From Bacteroidota bacterium (lineage in GTDB: Bacteria > Bacteroidota > Bacteroidia > Chitinophagales > Chitinophagaceae): a stretch of 10,425 bases of DNA. The position numbers were made by a program, and so were the translations under genes. Each line of letters starts with the position of its first letter. Within the stretch, counting starts at the first letter, position 1. Below are positions 1 to 6,717 of this stretch, piece by piece. The notes below the pieces were generated by a model. That model had not been told where the DNA came from. It ran no database searches and saw only the letters and a program-made list of their open reading frames with translations. The stretch is taken from positions 1-10,425 of the forward strand of contig JANYAL010000201.1 of assembly GCA_025361325.1 (NCBI GenBank). Direction: 5' to 3'.

Positions 1-728
1 GTCAGCATCATATGGCTCCTGTACCAGGTACCCCCGGTTGCAGAAACCACAGGTTTGGCGTTATACAAGGCCACACTGTCATTGTAGGCAAATACGCTAA
101 GGTAATGATGTTTGTTCCTTAACCAAGCATGCAGTTGATCTGTATAGGTAGAATCATACCCGTAATCACTGTCGATGAAACTGATGCGCCGTACTTGATT
201 AGGGATCACCCTCACCCCCTTAAGGTAACCGAAGATAAAAGACCCACCCCCGCTATGGCTATTCAGGTAAATGAATGGCCTGTGAAAAGGGGAAGCGATG
301 GAATCTGCCAGCAGGGTCAAAGTATCGCCGTATTGCGGGTGTTTCTGCTTCCAGGTGGGCCAGCTTTTATAATCATTCTCCAGATAAGCTACCACTATGT
401 TTCGGTTGGGTAGTTGCCGACGTACAAAATCCGTTTGTGCACGAATATATTGTATACCATAATGCCAGTCATCGCCTGGCTGCATCCTTTTACCCATGGT
501 CTGCGCTGTGGTATTACCATTTGGCAATGCATAAATGACAAGGATGAACGGTCTGCCGGAATGAAAGGATGCCATGGTCCGGTCAATAGTGACAGTCACA
601 TCGGATAATAGGCGGTATGAATACAAGGTATCACCAGGCTGGGCTCTCAATGCCTGCAGCTTGGATAAAAAGAAGATCAATACTATGAACGTTTTCTGCA
701 AACCAGCTTTTTGAATATCATTAAGCAT
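1..728 (-). CDS. Secreted alpha/beta-hydrolase-like protein, C-terminus cut by window edge
   Basis: An uninterrupted minus-strand frame of 242 codons runs from ATG at 728 off the left edge. A TGA lies directly upstream in frame, so this ATG is the first possible start. Residues 1-29 form a signal peptide with a hydrophobic stretch (TFIVLIFFLSKL) and likely cleavage at ALRA/QPGD. The body has a strand-like segment RPFILVIYALPNG (59-71). Near 155-163 it carries LNSHSGGGS, which resembles a nucleophile elbow, with Ser159 as candidate nucleophile and small residues after it. It is followed by RRISFIDSDYGYD (180-192), which could supply an acidic residue. The catalytic His would lie beyond the visible end. 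An exported hydrolase or esterase acting in the periplasm or outside is therefore inferred from the fold pattern, not from a recognised named family; substrate is unknown. It is separated from the next minus-strand hydrolase by 324 bp, so an operon is unlikely. Confidence 0.8.
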   Translation of the reverse strand, partial: MLNDIQKAGLQKTFIVLIFFLSKLQALRAQPGDTLYSYRLLSDVTVTIDRTMASFHSGRPFILVIYALPNGNTTAQTMGKRMQPGDDWHYGIQYIRAQTDFVRRQLPNRNIVVAYLENDYKSWPTWKQKHPQYGDTLTLLADSIASPFHRPFIYLNSHSGGGSFIFGYLKGVRVIPNQVRRISFIDSDYGYDSTYTDQLHAWLRNKHHYLSVFAYNDSVALYNAKPVVSATGGTWYRSHMML

Positions 729-1052
729 TCATACCTAAAAGTAAATACTATTTTTTTATTCTTCCCCTTCTGTTTTTTGCAGGCAGGAGGCACAAAGTAG
801 AAAAAGGAGTGTGTGATTATTTGTAACGTTTTAAGGAATACCTGCTTTTCCTTTTATCCGGTCAAAATTTCATATTTTACTTCAGGTTATCTTTATTTTT
901 TACTGCAAAAATTACTTCATGAAAAAGCTGATCATATACAGTCTCATCTTTTCGGCAAAGAAATAAAACACAAACAAGGAAAGTTACCCTTGGTGCAGGA
1001 TGATGCCCAAGAAAGATAGGTATGGGGGGGGTAAGTCAATACTTTTCAGGTA
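729..1052. other. Gene-poor spacer
   Basis: This 324-bp stretch lies between two minus-strand genes and holds no convincing intact gene. It is A/T-rich on the left. Around 919-1056 it contains a tiny signal-peptide-like frame (listed separately). It has a run of eight G at 1024-1031. Just downstream of the hydrolase stop, read on the minus strand, AATAC and GTATT arms (1038-1054) could form a weak 5-bp stem; no T-run follows, so I do not call a terminator. Confidence 0.5.
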
Positions 1053-1056
1053 TTAA
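919..1056 (+). pseudogene. Possible remnant of a small exported protein, broken by an in-frame stop
   Basis: ATG at 919 opens MKKLIIYSLIFSAKK and then meets TAA at 964-966. The first 13 residues look like a bacterial signal peptide (Lys-Lys, hydrophobic core, small residue). In the same frame after the TAA, 29 codons stay open until TAA at 1054-1056, including the segment SYPWCRMMPKKDRYGGGK. Read through the stop, it would be a protein of about 45 residues with one Cys. The end overlaps the last four bases of the convergent hydrolase gene. This could be a decayed small envelope protein, a frame broken by a recent mutation, or chance; I do not recognise a family. The overlapping 68-codon frame at 813-1019 looks less protein-like. 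Confidence 0.25.
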
Positions 1057-1940
1057 AAGAAACGCTGTGCTGTTTTGAAGACACGGTAAGGTTCCCTGAA
1101 AAATTCATCTACTTTCTTATTAAACTCATCGGCATAAAGGACTGGCGTACTGTGCCCCGAGTTGGGTAATATCCACAGATAAGCGTTATAAATATGTTTG
1201 AAGATCTCCATGGTATGTTCTTCTTTGATTACATCATGGTCGCCCCCAATCACAAGTGCCGGGCATTGTATCTTTTGCAGGTCCGTGAGTGGTATATGAG
1301 GCTGCTGGGTCAGCAGGCTCAGGAGTTTGAAACCTGTCTTTTCACCGGCATTCTTATTTACCTTGTTTTTCAGTTCATTGTATGCAGGTGTAACCATGTC
1401 CCATATGGCCTGCGGAACAGCAGTAGAATCAGGTCTAAGGTTGGCTCCGGTGATGGCCAGTTTATTCACTTTGGCAGGATGGCGTATGGCCAACAACAAT
1501 CCATTGATGCCCCCGTCGCTCCAGCCAATCACATTCGCTGCGTCTATTTTCAGGGTATCCAGCAAAGCGGCATAATCATCGGCCATCATTTCATAGGTAA
1601 GCGAATCACCGGGGTCGGCAGACTTTCCCTGAGCCCTGCTGTCGGCTATGATCACTTTATACTTTTTGCTGAAATAAGGTATCTGTTTGAAGAAATTGGC
1701 AATGGACCCCCCGTTGCCGTGAATGATCAACACCGGCTGTCCCTGCCCGTATATCTCAGCATACATCCTGAATCCGCGGATATTGTAGTATCTACCAACT
1801 TTGTCATTCTTGCCATAGATGGTTTTCGGGTCTGTCATCATCTTCTTCATTTCCTGTTCCAACTTATCCATATCTTCCTGGGGGAAGGCTTTCATTGAAC
1901 AAATCAGTATGTATGAAATAAGTAACAGTAACCTTTTCAT
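1053..1940 (-). CDS. Exported alpha/beta hydrolase
   Basis: A complete 295-residue alpha/beta-hydrolase-fold protein, a typical length for a single-domain member plus signal peptide. Residues 1-20 are a signal peptide (MKRLLLLISYILICSMKAFP/QED), which also supports the chosen ATG. Visible motifs in order: the oxyanion-hole loop HGNGG (74-78), ADSRAQGKS (99-107), the nucleophile elbow GWSDGG (139-144, Ser141), the acid in IGGDHD (231-236, Asp236 most likely), and the catalytic His in NSGHSTP (260-266, His263). The triad is intact, so an active hydrolase or esterase in the periplasm or outside the cell is expected. The motif set does not distinguish lipase, esterase, peptidase or C-C hydrolase. 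A Met- and Lys-rich segment after the signal peptide (24-45) is probably a flexible linker. The gene stands alone; the decayed transposase lies about 150 bp upstream on the same strand. Confidence 0.92.
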   Translation of the reverse strand: MKRLLLLISYILICSMKAFPQEDMDKLEQEMKKMMTDPKTIYGKNDKVGRYYNIRGFRMYAEIYGQGQPVLIIHGNGGSIANFFKQIPYFSKKYKVIIADSRAQGKSADPGDSLTYEMMADDYAALLDTLKIDAANVIGWSDGGINGLLLAIRHPAKVNKLAITGANLRPDSTAVPQAIWDMVTPAYNELKNKVNKNAGEKTGFKLLSLLTQQPHIPLTDLQKIQCPALVIGGDHDVIKEEHTMEIFKHIYNAYLWILPNSGHSTPVLYADEFNKKVDEFFREPYRVFKTAQRFF

Positions 1941-2026
1941 ATTGAAAGTTTTGAGTGATGATATAATAGATCAATATTACATAAAATGATTCGAAGTATA
2001 CGTTATGGTGGTTGGTAAATTACTAT

Positions 2027-2074
2027 CGGCTAAAAGCCAATAGATTTGATTTAGGCTAAAGCCGACTAAAGCCC
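2027..2074. repeat. Hairpin-forming repeats at the transposase downstream end
   Basis: Three related units occur in 48 bp: CGGCTAAAAGCC (2027-2038), GGCTAAAGCC (2054-2063) and GACTAAAGCCC (2064-2074). The first two are each self-complementary (GGCT pairs with AGCC across a 2-3 base loop), and the first and second can also pair with each other. They lie about 20 bp past the tnpA stop on the minus strand, where the right-end hairpin of an IS200 element is expected. Confidence 0.55.
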
Positions 2075-2092
2075 TTCTGATTCAGTGAACTC

Positions 2093-2503
2093 TTAGTTGC
2101 CAGCAATTTCATCTTGACTCTTGATTTATTCCATTATCATTTCATCTGTGATATTACCTGAGGTCGCTACAAGATATCCTCGTGCCCATATATGCCTGCC
2201 CAAAAACTCTTTTGATAACTGCTTCTTCGCCAGCAATAACCTAAGAACTTGTACCCATTAAATACTGTACCAATTTACTAATTACTAAATCTGGCGTTAC
2301 GGACACAAATAGGTGTACATGATCTTTGGAATTATAACCCTTCAATATCTCTGCTTCATGTTCTTCAAATTCCACTTAATAATTCCCTAACCCGTTCTGC
2401 TATCAAACCTAACATCACTTTTTTACGATACTAGGTAATCCATACAATATGATATTTGCAATATATGTACTGTGAGATGTTTTACAGTAATTTTGCATCT
2501 CAT
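2093..2503 (-). pseudogene. tnpA: Transposase TnpA (HUH/Y1, IS200-like), inactivated
   Basis: No intact frame exists, but joining frames on the minus strand rebuilds a typical IS200 TnpA of about 136 residues. From 2503 it reads MRCKITVKHLTVHILQ. A one-base shift at about 2455 leads to YHIVWIT, then TAG at 2431-2433, then YRKKVMLGLIAERVRELL. A second shift near 2370 leads to EEHEAEILKGYNSK, and the metal-binding HUH motif HVHLFVS sits at 2301-2321. A third shift near 2250 leads to RLLLAKKQLSKEF, GRHIWARGYLVATSGN and MIMEXIKSQDE. In the family the position X is the catalytic Tyr of a YI..Q motif; here its codon is TAA (2126-2128). With three frameshifts, two internal stops and no nucleophile, the enzyme cannot be active. 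The family assignment is strong because the conserved blocks occur in the right order and spacing. Confidence 0.87.
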
Positions 2504-2577
2504 AAAGGTATTAAACTAAATGCGAGGGATTTACCCCCAGAAGCAGACGTTAAGAAAACGATTCAAACAGATCTCTT

Positions 2578-3120
2578 ATGGCAACACCCTCCCAACCCTA
2601 TCGGGTAGTGAAAAAAGAAAAGGATATTGAGATCCGCTTTTACCCATCCGCAACCATGGCCACCATACGTTCGTCTGCCAGGACCTACAAAGAGCTTGCC
2701 TCTCCCGGATTCCGGAAACTGGCATCCTTTATCTTTGGTGGCAACCAGCAGGGCAAGTCCATCGCCATGACTACACCCGTTCAGATGGACATACAGGATA
2801 CAGGTTCTTCCATGAGCTTTGTTATGCCTGTTGGTTACACAACAGAAAATATACCTAAGCCAAATGACCCCAATGTGAACATTACTACCAGTCCCGAAGA
2901 ATATGTGGCCGTCATTCGTTTTGGAGGATATGCGACGGATCAGTCAATTAAATCGCATGCCACAAAACTGGAGAATATCCTCAGGGAACTGGATATTCCT
3001 TACTATGGAAATTTTCGTTTCCTCGGATATAATGCCCCCTTCCAGTTCATCAACAGGAGGAATGAGATCATTGTAAAAGTAGCATGGAATGAAACTTCTG
3101 CTGCGGCTACATACTACTGA
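2578..3120 (+). CDS. SOUL-family heme-binding protein
   Basis: A 180-residue protein consisting almost entirely of one SOUL/HBP domain. Conserved blocks in order: YRVVKKEKDIEIRFYPS (8-24), GFRKLASFIFGGN (44-56), IAMTTPV (62-68), MSFVMP (79-84), PKPNDP (93-98), VAVIRFGG (110-117), YNAPF (151-155) and RRNEIIVKV (160-168). The family is known for heme or porphyrin binding; its role in bacteria is not settled. No enzyme activity is implied. The start is ATG at 2578, the only ATG after an in-frame TAA at 2551-2553, and no clear ribosome-binding site is seen. The protein starts directly at the domain, with no signal peptide or membrane anchor, although relatives in this phylum often have an N-terminal membrane segment (from memory). 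Since a dead insertion element ends about 75 bp upstream, loss of the original N-terminus is possible. A 93-bp gap separates it from the next gene on the same strand. Confidence 0.93.
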   Translation: MATPSQPYRVVKKEKDIEIRFYPSATMATIRSSARTYKELASPGFRKLASFIFGGNQQGKSIAMTTPVQMDIQDTGSSMSFVMPVGYTTENIPKPNDPNVNITTSPEEYVAVIRFGGYATDQSIKSHATKLENILRELDIPYYGNFRFLGYNAPFQFINRRNEIIVKVAWNETSAAATYY

Positions 3121-3213
3121 AGCTTAATGGTTATCAAATTGTAAAATCTTAAACCGAGTACCTCTTAACCATCCGTTCATCATAGTTTTAACCAGAACAA
3201 AACCAGCATTCGC

Positions 3214-5835
3214 ATGCCCTTACCTATTTATTCTGGCAGAATACTATCTTTTCTGCTATCCTGCTTTTTTGTAATCAGTGCCAATGCACAAAAGAAATAC
3301 GAGCAGTTGACAGTTCCTGCTGGGAACTCCTATACAAACATTAATGTACATGGGAAAACGGTCTTACCAAGTGTCCGGCTCCTGACACCGGCAGGTAAGA
3401 CCATCCAGATCACGAACAAACCCTTTGGTATGGCCGTTTCACCAGACGGCACAAGAACAGTCACACTCCACAATGGCGTATTTACCATCATCAATAATGC
3501 CAGCCTTTCAGCAGTGAGGGTACCAAGCTATGACCAAACTATTCCTTCCCCTTTATCCAATGGATCTTTCCTGGGCGTGGCATTCGGGCCCGATTCGAAA
3601 ACTGTATTCCTGAGCGGCGGTGATAATGGTGCCGTTATCATATATGATATTGATAAGATGCAACGAATTGATTCCATCTCACTGAACGGAAATGTGAATG
3701 GAATGAACTATGATGACAGTTTTACATCAGACCTCCTATTCAATGAACACAACAATGAGTTGCTGGTGCTGGACCGGGGTAATTTCAGATTGGTACGCAT
3801 AGACCTCGTTACAAAAAGGATCACAGCCTCTGTTAAGACCGGTAGGCAGCCATTCGGACTCAGTATCAGTCCCGATCACCAGATGGCCTTTGTGGCCAAT
3901 GCAGGCATGTACGATTACCCGTTGCTACCCGATCTGACAGAAAAGAATTTCGACAGCCTGCTCCTGCCCTTTCATCCGTATGGCGACAATACCAAAGCAT
4001 CTATTGAAGGATATACGCTTAATGGAAGAAATATCCCCGGCCTTGGAAGCCCGCTGGCTCCTGAAGCCATGAGCGTATACAGCATTGACCTGAATACCAA
4101 CCAGGTAGTAGATCGTTTCAAACCAGGATACCAGATCGGTCAATTGCTCGAAGGTGCTGAAGTGGTAGGAGGCGCCAGTCCGAATTCACTGGCCATTGGC
4201 TCCCGCTATGCATTTGTGACTAATGCCAGTAACGACAATATTGCGGTCATTGATTACCGGCAGCATAGGATATTATCGCATATACCTATTCGGGTAGATA
4301 AACGGATTGACCACTACCGCGGGCTCCTTCCTTTTGGCATCACGCTCAGCAGGGATGAAAAAACAATCTATGTGAGCCTGCTCGGATTCAATGCAATAGC
4401 TGTGATAGATGTGGAGAGCAAAACTACAAAGGGGTTGATTCCCACCGGTTGGGGACCTGCAAGGGTCAAACTCAGCAAGGATGAGCAAGATATCTATGTG
4501 ATAAGCTGCAGAGGCTACGGCGCAGGCCCCAACGGAGGGAAGGGTTTTGTGAAACCGGTACAGGGCACGTATATCGGTGACATACAGCTTGGAACTTTCC
4601 AAAAGATACCTGTACCCGATGCGGGTCAGTTGGCTATGTACACAAAAAATTGCCTTGACAATACTTTTTCCACCGCACCAATCACGGATAATGGGAGAAA
4701 CCCCCTGCCTGTTTTACAGGGAATAAGAAAAAGCCCGATCCGGTATATTTTATACATCACCAAGGAGAATAGAACCTATGATGAGATGCTGGGACAGATT
4801 ACCAGCGGACTGGGAGATACCTCACTGGCGCGTTTCGGGGAAAATGTCACGATCAACGGAAAAGACAAAACCCTGGTGCACATGAATGTTTCACCCAACC
4901 ACCTTAAACTGGCCAGGCAGTTCTCCTTTTCTGATAATTTCTATTGCGACAGTGATGCCTCCATCCATGGTCATCACTGGATGCTGGGGGTCATTCCGAA
5001 TGAATGGGTAGAAGCCAATTCCAGTGTGGATAAATCAGCCAGGTTATTCTCCAAAGCCTCGGGAAGGAGATTCCCGGGCTCAACGGGCAGCATGGACCCC
5101 GAAGACTATGCCGAGATCGGCGGTCTCTGGGAAGCGCTAGACCGTGGTAAGATATCCTTTTACAATTTCGGTGAGGCCAATGAGACTGCACATAACCGCG
5201 AGAACTGGAACGATACGGCCACCGGCTCGGGGCATGGAGTGATGGTGCCTATGCAAAAAGCACTCTGGCCCCGGACCAGCCATAATTATGCAGGATTCAA
5301 TACCAATATACCCGACCAGTTCCGGATGGAACAGTTTGAAGGAGAGTTCACACGCATGTGGCTGAAGGGGAAAGAAAGGATGCCGCAACTGGTCACCCTG
5401 CAGCTGCCGAATGACCATACGGCTGAGGAAAGACCTGCGGACGGCTACCCTTTGCGTCATTCCTTTGTAGCTGACAACGACCTTGCCCTTGGAAGGATTC
5501 TCCATTTTCTTTCGCGTACACGTTACTGGAAAAACATGCTTGTGATCATCACCGAGGACGACCCACAGGGTGGTGTGGACCATATAGATGCCCACAGAAG
5601 CCTCCTGATCATGGCCGGGCCCTATGTGAAACGCGGTTATACCTCGCATCTGCATGCTAATTTCGGGTCGATACTCAAGACCATCTATAACCTGTTGAAC
5701 TTACCGTATGTGAACCAGTATGATGCCACGGCATCCTTACTTCAGGATTTTTTTACAGACAGGCCCGATTACACAACATACAACCTGGAAATGCCCTCCA
5801 AAGCCGTATTCGATCCGCAGGTTTCCATGAAATGA
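3214..5835 (+). CDS. Exported YncE-like beta-propeller/phosphoesterase fusion protein
   Basis: An 873-residue two-part protein. Residues 1-25 are a signal peptide (ending ISANA/QKK), which supports the ATG at 3214. Residues about 60-435 form a beta-propeller of YncE/SMP-30 type with repeating blades such as MAVSPDGT (73-80), VAFGPDSKTVFLSG (122-135), LSISPDHQMAFVANA (216-230), IGSRYAFVTNASNDNIAVID (328-347) and ITLSRDEKTIYVSLL (376-390). Residues about 508-850 are a phosphoesterase of the alkaline phosphatase/phospholipase C superfamily: ITKENRTYDEMLG (515-527, Glu518/Asn519 as likely metal ligands), DNFYCDSDASIHGHHW (574-589), LPNDHT (731-736), and ITEDDPQGGVDHIDAHRS (779-796). The same domain order occurs in a known class of bifunctional YncE/alkaline-phosphatase proteins. 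It probably acts on a phosphate ester in the periplasm or at the surface; the substrate is unknown. The TGA at 5833-5835 is followed in frame by 36 more protein-like codons, so this gene may be shortened at its end. Confidence 0.93.
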   Translation: MPLPIYSGRILSFLLSCFFVISANAQKKYEQLTVPAGNSYTNINVHGKTVLPSVRLLTPAGKTIQITNKPFGMAVSPDGTRTVTLHNGVFTIINNASLSAVRVPSYDQTIPSPLSNGSFLGVAFGPDSKTVFLSGGDNGAVIIYDIDKMQRIDSISLNGNVNGMNYDDSFTSDLLFNEHNNELLVLDRGNFRLVRIDLVTKRITASVKTGRQPFGLSISPDHQMAFVANAGMYDYPLLPDLTEKNFDSLLLPFHPYGDNTKASIEGYTLNGRNIPGLGSPLAPEAMSVYSIDLNTNQVVDRFKPGYQIGQLLEGAEVVGGASPNSLAIGSRYAFVTNASNDNIAVIDYRQHRILSHIPIRVDKRIDHYRGLLPFGITLSRDEKTIYVSLLGFNAIAVIDVESKTTKGLIPTGWGPARVKLSKDEQDIYVISCRGYGAGPNGGKGFVKPVQGTYIGDIQLGTFQKIPVPDAGQLAMYTKNCLDNTFSTAPITDNGRNPLPVLQGIRKSPIRYILYITKENRTYDEMLGQITSGLGDTSLARFGENVTINGKDKTLVHMNVSPNHLKLARQFSFSDNFYCDSDASIHGHHWMLGVIPNEWVEANSSVDKSARLFSKASGRRFPGSTGSMDPEDYAEIGGLWEALDRGKISFYNFGEANETAHNRENWNDTATGSGHGVMVPMQKALWPRTSHNYAGFNTNIPDQFRMEQFEGEFTRMWLKGKERMPQLVTLQLPNDHTAEERPADGYPLRHSFVADNDLALGRILHFLSRTRYWKNMLVIITEDDPQGGVDHIDAHRSLLIMAGPYVKRGYTSHLHANFGSILKTIYNLLNLPYVNQYDATASLLQDFFTDRPDYTTYNLEMPSKAVFDPQVSMK

Positions 5836-5946
5836 TATAATAAGGATATTGACTGGAGAAAGATCCTCAAAGGACCTGATATGGACGATGAAGAAGAAGA
5901 AAGGGCCTCACATTACAAGCAGAACGGGAAGAAAGGGAAGGAATAA
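5836..5946 (+). other. In-frame C-terminal tail beyond the phosphoesterase stop codon
   Basis: Directly after the TGA at 5833-5835 the same frame stays open for 36 codons and ends at TAA (5944-5946). It begins YNKDIDWRKILKGPDMDDEE and then becomes Lys-rich (ASHYKQNGKKGKE). An aromatic residue, an acidic-DW block and an M-D-D block are what I would expect at the natural end of this protein class, so the TGA probably interrupts the ancestral end. Possible explanations are a recent nonsense mutation, a sequencing error, or stop-codon read-through. The phosphoesterase domain is complete upstream, so the shorter protein may still work. Confidence 0.6.
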
Positions 5947-6120
5947 GGTTTAAGGAAAAGGAGCAAGGCCGTGGGAAGAAGTACCCATCTCTGGGAAACA
6001 ATTGGCATTATAATCTAATAGAATAAGTATCAGTTACAGATACAGCCGGGACGGTTTGGGCAAATTGTAGCAAAGGGTAAAAGATATTTTTTCCTATACA
6101 TTTAGTTTTAAGCTAAAATA

Positions 6121-6145
6121 CATAGTAAAGACCATGATTACTATG
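6121..6145. repeat. Perfect 8-bp inverted repeat (hairpin)
   Basis: CATAGTAA (6121-6128) and TTACTATG (6138-6145) are exact reverse complements separated by nine bases. The same two 8-mers recur about 200 bp further on. No T-run follows, so an operator-like site or structured DNA/RNA is as likely as a terminator. Confidence 0.5.
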
Positions 6146-6340
6146 AGTTTGCTTTTAAAATTGCCCGGCCATTCCATCCTTTCACACGAATCTGTATTTC
6201 ATTTTCTGAAGCCGTTGTGTCTCCAGGAAGCCCGGCCTGGAATGATTAGTTCATGTGAAGGATCGGTGCCCGGGTAAGGAAAAGCATGGTGGGTTTTCCA
6301 CATCATGTTACGTCTTCATTAATAAAAAGTTAGGGGAAGG

Positions 6341-6410
6341 TTACTATGCACATCTAATTTCTATTTATCCACTACTTGCCAAGCAAATGATCCCCATTTT
6401 CGCATAGTAA
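6341..6410. repeat. Second copy of the inverted pair, 9-bp arms
   Basis: TTACTATGC (6341-6349) and GCATAGTAA (6402-6410) are exact reverse complements with 52 bases between them. The core 8-mers are the same as at 6121-6145 but in opposite order, so the motif occurs four times within 290 bp. Confidence 0.5.
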
Positions 6411-6717
6411 GCAAATAATGCCAGTTGCATAAAAACTAGGATATGTCTGTGGATAATACGCTAATCGATAAACTATATTTTCAATAATAATAAACATGCA
6501 GGAAATTAATGCTATAAAAGTAAATGCTCCTGTAAATCAAAAGACTGAAAAGGGGTAATAAGGAATTTCAGTGAACTGCCTGTTCTAATGACCCTGTGTT
6601 TTTCCGGCATTCATGACATACCATTTTAAAAAAAATGATGACCCGGGTGAAAATTGGAGTATTTAAAATTTGCAATTTGCAGGAAAATATTGTAATCTTA
6701 GTGATAAACCCAAAGCA

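Larger units (their letters stand above)
2027..2503 (-). mobile_element. Decayed IS200/IS605-family element
   Basis: A relic insertion sequence made of a broken Y1 transposase gene (2093-2503) and hairpin-forming repeats downstream of it (2027-2074). IS200/IS605 elements lack terminal inverted repeats and carry subterminal hairpins recognised as single-stranded DNA; the repeats here fit a right end. I could not fix the outer boundaries, and no accessory TnpB gene is present, so this would be an IS200-type single-gene element. It lies between the hydrolase promoter region and the SOUL gene. Confidence 0.75.
5947..6717. other. Long non-coding stretch
   Basis: About 770 bp without a convincing gene. 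Only tiny frames exist, such as 6134-6277 (47 codons), 6443-6487 (14 codons) and 6496-6558 (20 codons); none resembles a known protein. The sequence becomes A/T-rich toward 6718 and presumably holds the promoter of the next gene, but I could not place a confident Bacteroidota -7/-33 pair. It contains the paired 8-base motif listed separately and two copies of GCCCGGCC (6163-6170 and 6230-6237). Confidence 0.55.

Noticed and set aside
129..608. Plus-strand frames of 64-94 codons and the minus-strand frame 395-586
   Set aside because: They overlap, in other frames, the continuous minus-strand hydrolase-like gene, which has a signal peptide and 242 open codons.
813..1019. 68-codon plus-strand frame
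   Set aside because: No recognisable domain, no leader, and its first half is A/T-rich spacer sequence; the alternative frame from 919 looks more like a real protein start.
1194..1898. 234-codon plus-strand frame
   Set aside because: It lies antisense to the hydrolase gene with an intact catalytic triad; its translation has no family motifs.
4273..5655. Minus-strand frames inside the propeller-phosphoesterase gene
   Set aside because: They are antisense shadows; the plus-strand protein has conserved motifs throughout.
6134..6277. 47-codon frame in the non-coding stretch
   Set aside because: It begins inside the inverted repeat and shows no recognisable motif or leader.
6670..6717. TTG at 6670 as the start of the large secreted protein
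   Set aside because: It would place 16 residues ahead of a clean MKKN signal peptide; ATG at 6718 is the better start.
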